Part shown: positions 7,798 through 8,919 of the stretch, in pieces
Position numbering within the stretch: the first letter of the stretch is position 1
Layout: each line of letters opens with the position of its first letter
Assembly: GCA_002509665.1 (NCBI GenBank)
Contig: DADN01000211.1
Coordinates: forward strand, 2,658 to 11,576
Source: Methanobacterium sp. UBA8
Lineage (GTDB): Archaea > Methanobacteriota > Methanobacteria > Methanobacteriales > Methanobacteriaceae
Reading direction: 5' to 3'
DNA: 8,919 nucleotides
Made by a program: the position numbers and the translations under genes
Notes under the pieces: model-generated
What the model was told of the DNA's origin: nothing
Databases searched by the model: none
What the model saw: only the letters and a program-made list of their open reading frames with translations

Positions 7798-7845
7798 GGA
7801 TTTAGAAGGGGTAAATACCCCTTTATCTCAACTTGAGAAAAATCC
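7798..7845 (-). terminator. Three-way-junction-like fold after the surface-protein stop codon
   Basis: Starting six bases after the TAA stop, the minus-strand message can form an outer helix GGATTT/AAATCC (7845-7840 with 7803-7798). This encloses a TCTCA/TGAGA hairpin (7838-7834 with 7830-7826) and an AAGGGGTA/TACCCCTT hairpin (7823-7816 with 7813-7806). Only one or two unpaired bases lie at each junction. T-rich DNA follows on the minus strand (about 7774-7756). The simplest reading is a 3'-end structure or terminator of the surface-protein transcript. The junction architecture is more elaborate than a terminator needs. Confidence 0.45.
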
Positions 7846-7851
7846 TCTGAT

Positions 7852-8919
7852 TTAATGTATATCTAGCCATATTCTACTGCACATTACTTTATCTGATGTT
7901 TTTGAGTCCGCTGCGCTGTTTACTGGATAAATTACCATTTTACAGCTGTAGTGTCCTTTTTTCATAGTTTTAGGGATCTTCAGGTAAGTGGTGGCTTTAT
8001 TTGATGATCCTATTCCAAGTGAACTAACATATCTTTTACCAAGATATATGTCAGAGCTTGTTGTGTATTTGCTGTTCGTGGAAAGGTAGAATTTGACATA
8101 GAATCCTCCTGATGCAGTGCTTCCCTGGTTTTTCACTGTATTTTTAATTGTTATTTTGCTTCCTCTTTTGTACGAGATTGATCCTGTACTTATAGATGTA
8201 GCTGCAATATCAGGTACGCTTATTGATATGGTGTTTGAACTAACTCCTATGTTGTTTATTTCACTTGTTTCGGCTACACTGTTAGTTGGGTCAGCTATTG
8301 CTCCAATATAATAACTTCCGGATATGTCTGATGGAAGTGTAAATGAATTGGTTGCTGAATTGGTTGCACCAGCTGAAAGACTTGAGATATATCGCTGTCC
8401 AAGGTATGTATCAGATGTAGTAATGCTGCTGTCTTTTGAGAGGTAGAAATTAACATAGAACCCGTTTGCTCCAACATTTCCCTGGTTTTTCACTGTGTTT
8501 GAGATTGTTATTGTGCTTCCTTTTTTGTATGAGGTTGATCCTGTAGTTATGGATGTCATTACAAGATCAGGCGCACCTATGTTTATAGTGTTTGAACTGA
8601 CTACTATGTTGTTTAGTTCATTTGTTTCGCATTGTTCATTATATGAATCAATTATTGCTCCAATATAGTAACTTCCAATTAAATTAGATGGAATTGTAAC
8701 TGGTGTATAGAATGTATTAGATCCATTCGCTGTGATACCTTTTGAAACATTTAGAACTTCTTTAAGAGGTGTATCCGATGTGGTAATAGTGCTGTCTTTT
8801 GAAAGGTAGAATGTGATATGGAACGGATTTGAATTTTTGTTACCCGTATTTTGAACTGTAGTTACTATTGTTATTGATTTACCTGGTTGAGCTGCAGCAG
8901 GTCCAGATATTGAAGGTAT
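7852..8919 (-). CDS. C-terminal part of a CARDB-repeat surface/secreted protein (5' end outside window)
   Basis: The frame is open from the window edge to a TAA at 7852, giving 355 visible residues; the ATG at 8559 is internal, since the same frame continues uninterrupted upstream. The protein consists of three tandem domains of about 119 residues resembling CARDB (PF07705), an immunoglobulin-like extracellular adhesion module. Marker motifs recur: KKGSTITISNTVKNQGN, FYLSKDSSITTSDTYLG, GSYYIGAI, and an SEINNI-type end. The first is nearly complete, the second full, and the third departs after about visible residue 315. There the YYIGAI...E-INN segment is replaced by a basic stretch with Cys326 and Cys347, ending at IWLDIH. 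No C-terminal membrane anchor is seen. Ser/Thr/Asn richness suits an exported, possibly glycosylated protein. Signal peptide and any functional domain would lie upstream, off the window. It is likely an adhesin-like or envelope protein; the partner is unknown. Confidence 0.85.
   Translation of the reverse strand: MPSISGPAAAQPGKSITIVTTVQNTGNKNSNPFHITFYLSKDSTITTSDTPLKEVLNVSKGITANGSNTFYTPVTIPSNLIGSYYIGAIIDSYNEQCETNELNNIVVSSNTINIGAPDLVMTSITTGSTSYKKGSTITISNTVKNQGNVGANGFYVNFYLSKDSSITTSDTYLGQRYISSLSAGATNSATNSFTLPSDISGSYYIGAIADPTNSVAETSEINNIGVSSNTISISVPDIAATSISTGSISYKRGSKITIKNTVKNQGSTASGGFYVKFYLSTNSKYTTSSDIYLGKRYVSSLGIGSSNKATTYLKIPKTMKKGHYSCKMVIYPVNSAADSKTSDKVMCSRIWLDIH
8123..8200 (-). repeat. Intragenic DNA repeat, copy in third CARDB domain
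   Basis: This 78-base segment matches 8480-8557 at 67 of 78 positions by direct comparison, offset by exactly 357 bases (119 codons). It encodes the start of the third CARDB domain (the SYKRGS...NTVKNQG region). Identity at DNA level, not only protein level, suggests a fairly recent duplication or gene conversion between domains. Confidence 0.75.
8480..8557 (-). repeat. Intragenic DNA repeat, copy in second CARDB domain
   Basis: Partner of the segment at 8123-8200, encoding the SYKKGS...NTVKNQG region of the second CARDB domain. The corresponding part of the first visible domain is clearly more diverged at both protein and DNA level. Confidence 0.75.

Larger units (their letters stand above)
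7159..7851. other. Long intergenic region with several foldable GC-rich islands
   Basis: About 690 bases separate ileS from the upstream surface-protein gene, and no plausible protein gene is visible on either strand. Most of it is extremely AT-rich (notably 7650-7790). Short GC-rich islands stand out at 7362-7420, 7462-7507, 7571-7606, 7621-7646 and 7798-7845, and each can form a clean helix. In AT-rich archaeal genomes such islands are a recognised hallmark of structured RNA. The individual elements are described separately. Confidence 0.75.

Noticed and set aside
8295..8477. 60-codon minus-strand frame inside the surface-protein gene
   Set aside because: It overlaps the CARDB frame in another phase and its composition reflects the repeat DNA; not a gene.

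Overview
The window reads as a piece of an AT-rich archaeal chromosome, most likely a methanogen of the Methanobacteriales. The isoleucyl-tRNA synthetase has the archaeal/eukaryotic-type sequence, PurL is the small stand-alone form, translation signals are GGTGA/AGGAG-like, intergenic DNA carries archaeal-style TATA boxes and T-tract ends, and the right edge encodes a CARDB-repeat surface protein of a kind common in methanogens. The lineage call is inference from gene character, not from a search.

Every protein gene I support lies on the minus strand, so the window reads right to left. From 8919 to 7852 is the C-terminal part of a large secreted or surface protein built of about 119-residue CARDB repeats; its start lies outside the window. 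From 7851 to 7159 is about 690 bases without a protein gene. From 7152 down to 69 come ileS (isoleucyl-tRNA synthetase), purL (FGAM synthase large subunit), a dolichol/diacylglycerol-kinase-like membrane enzyme, and an unrecognised seven-helix membrane protein that starts with TTG. Gaps in this four-gene series are 67, 35 and 79 bases, so it may be one transcription unit that ends in the T-rich stretch at 42-52. The first two genes are housekeeping (tRNA charging, purine synthesis) and the last two are membrane genes that may act on isoprenoid or glycerol lipid carriers.

The most interesting part is the gap between ileS and the surface protein. In very AT-rich DNA it holds several compact GC-rich foldable islands. 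Island 1 (about 7355-7438) folds into a long interrupted hairpin, has a TATA-like box about 20-26 bases upstream, and ends in a T-run. Island 2 (7462-7507) has a 9-bp closing stem and its own TATA-like box. Downstream are a 6-bp hairpin (7572-7599), a perfect 11-bp hairpin (7621-7646), and a three-way-junction-like fold just after the surface gene's stop codon (7798-7845). Islands 1 and 2 each leave a C-rich, anti-Shine-Dalgarno-like strand unpaired, and island 1 also resembles an archaeal H/ACA guide RNA. I read this as a cluster of undescribed small RNAs on the plus strand. The evidence is structure and promoter spacing only, so it remains a hypothesis.
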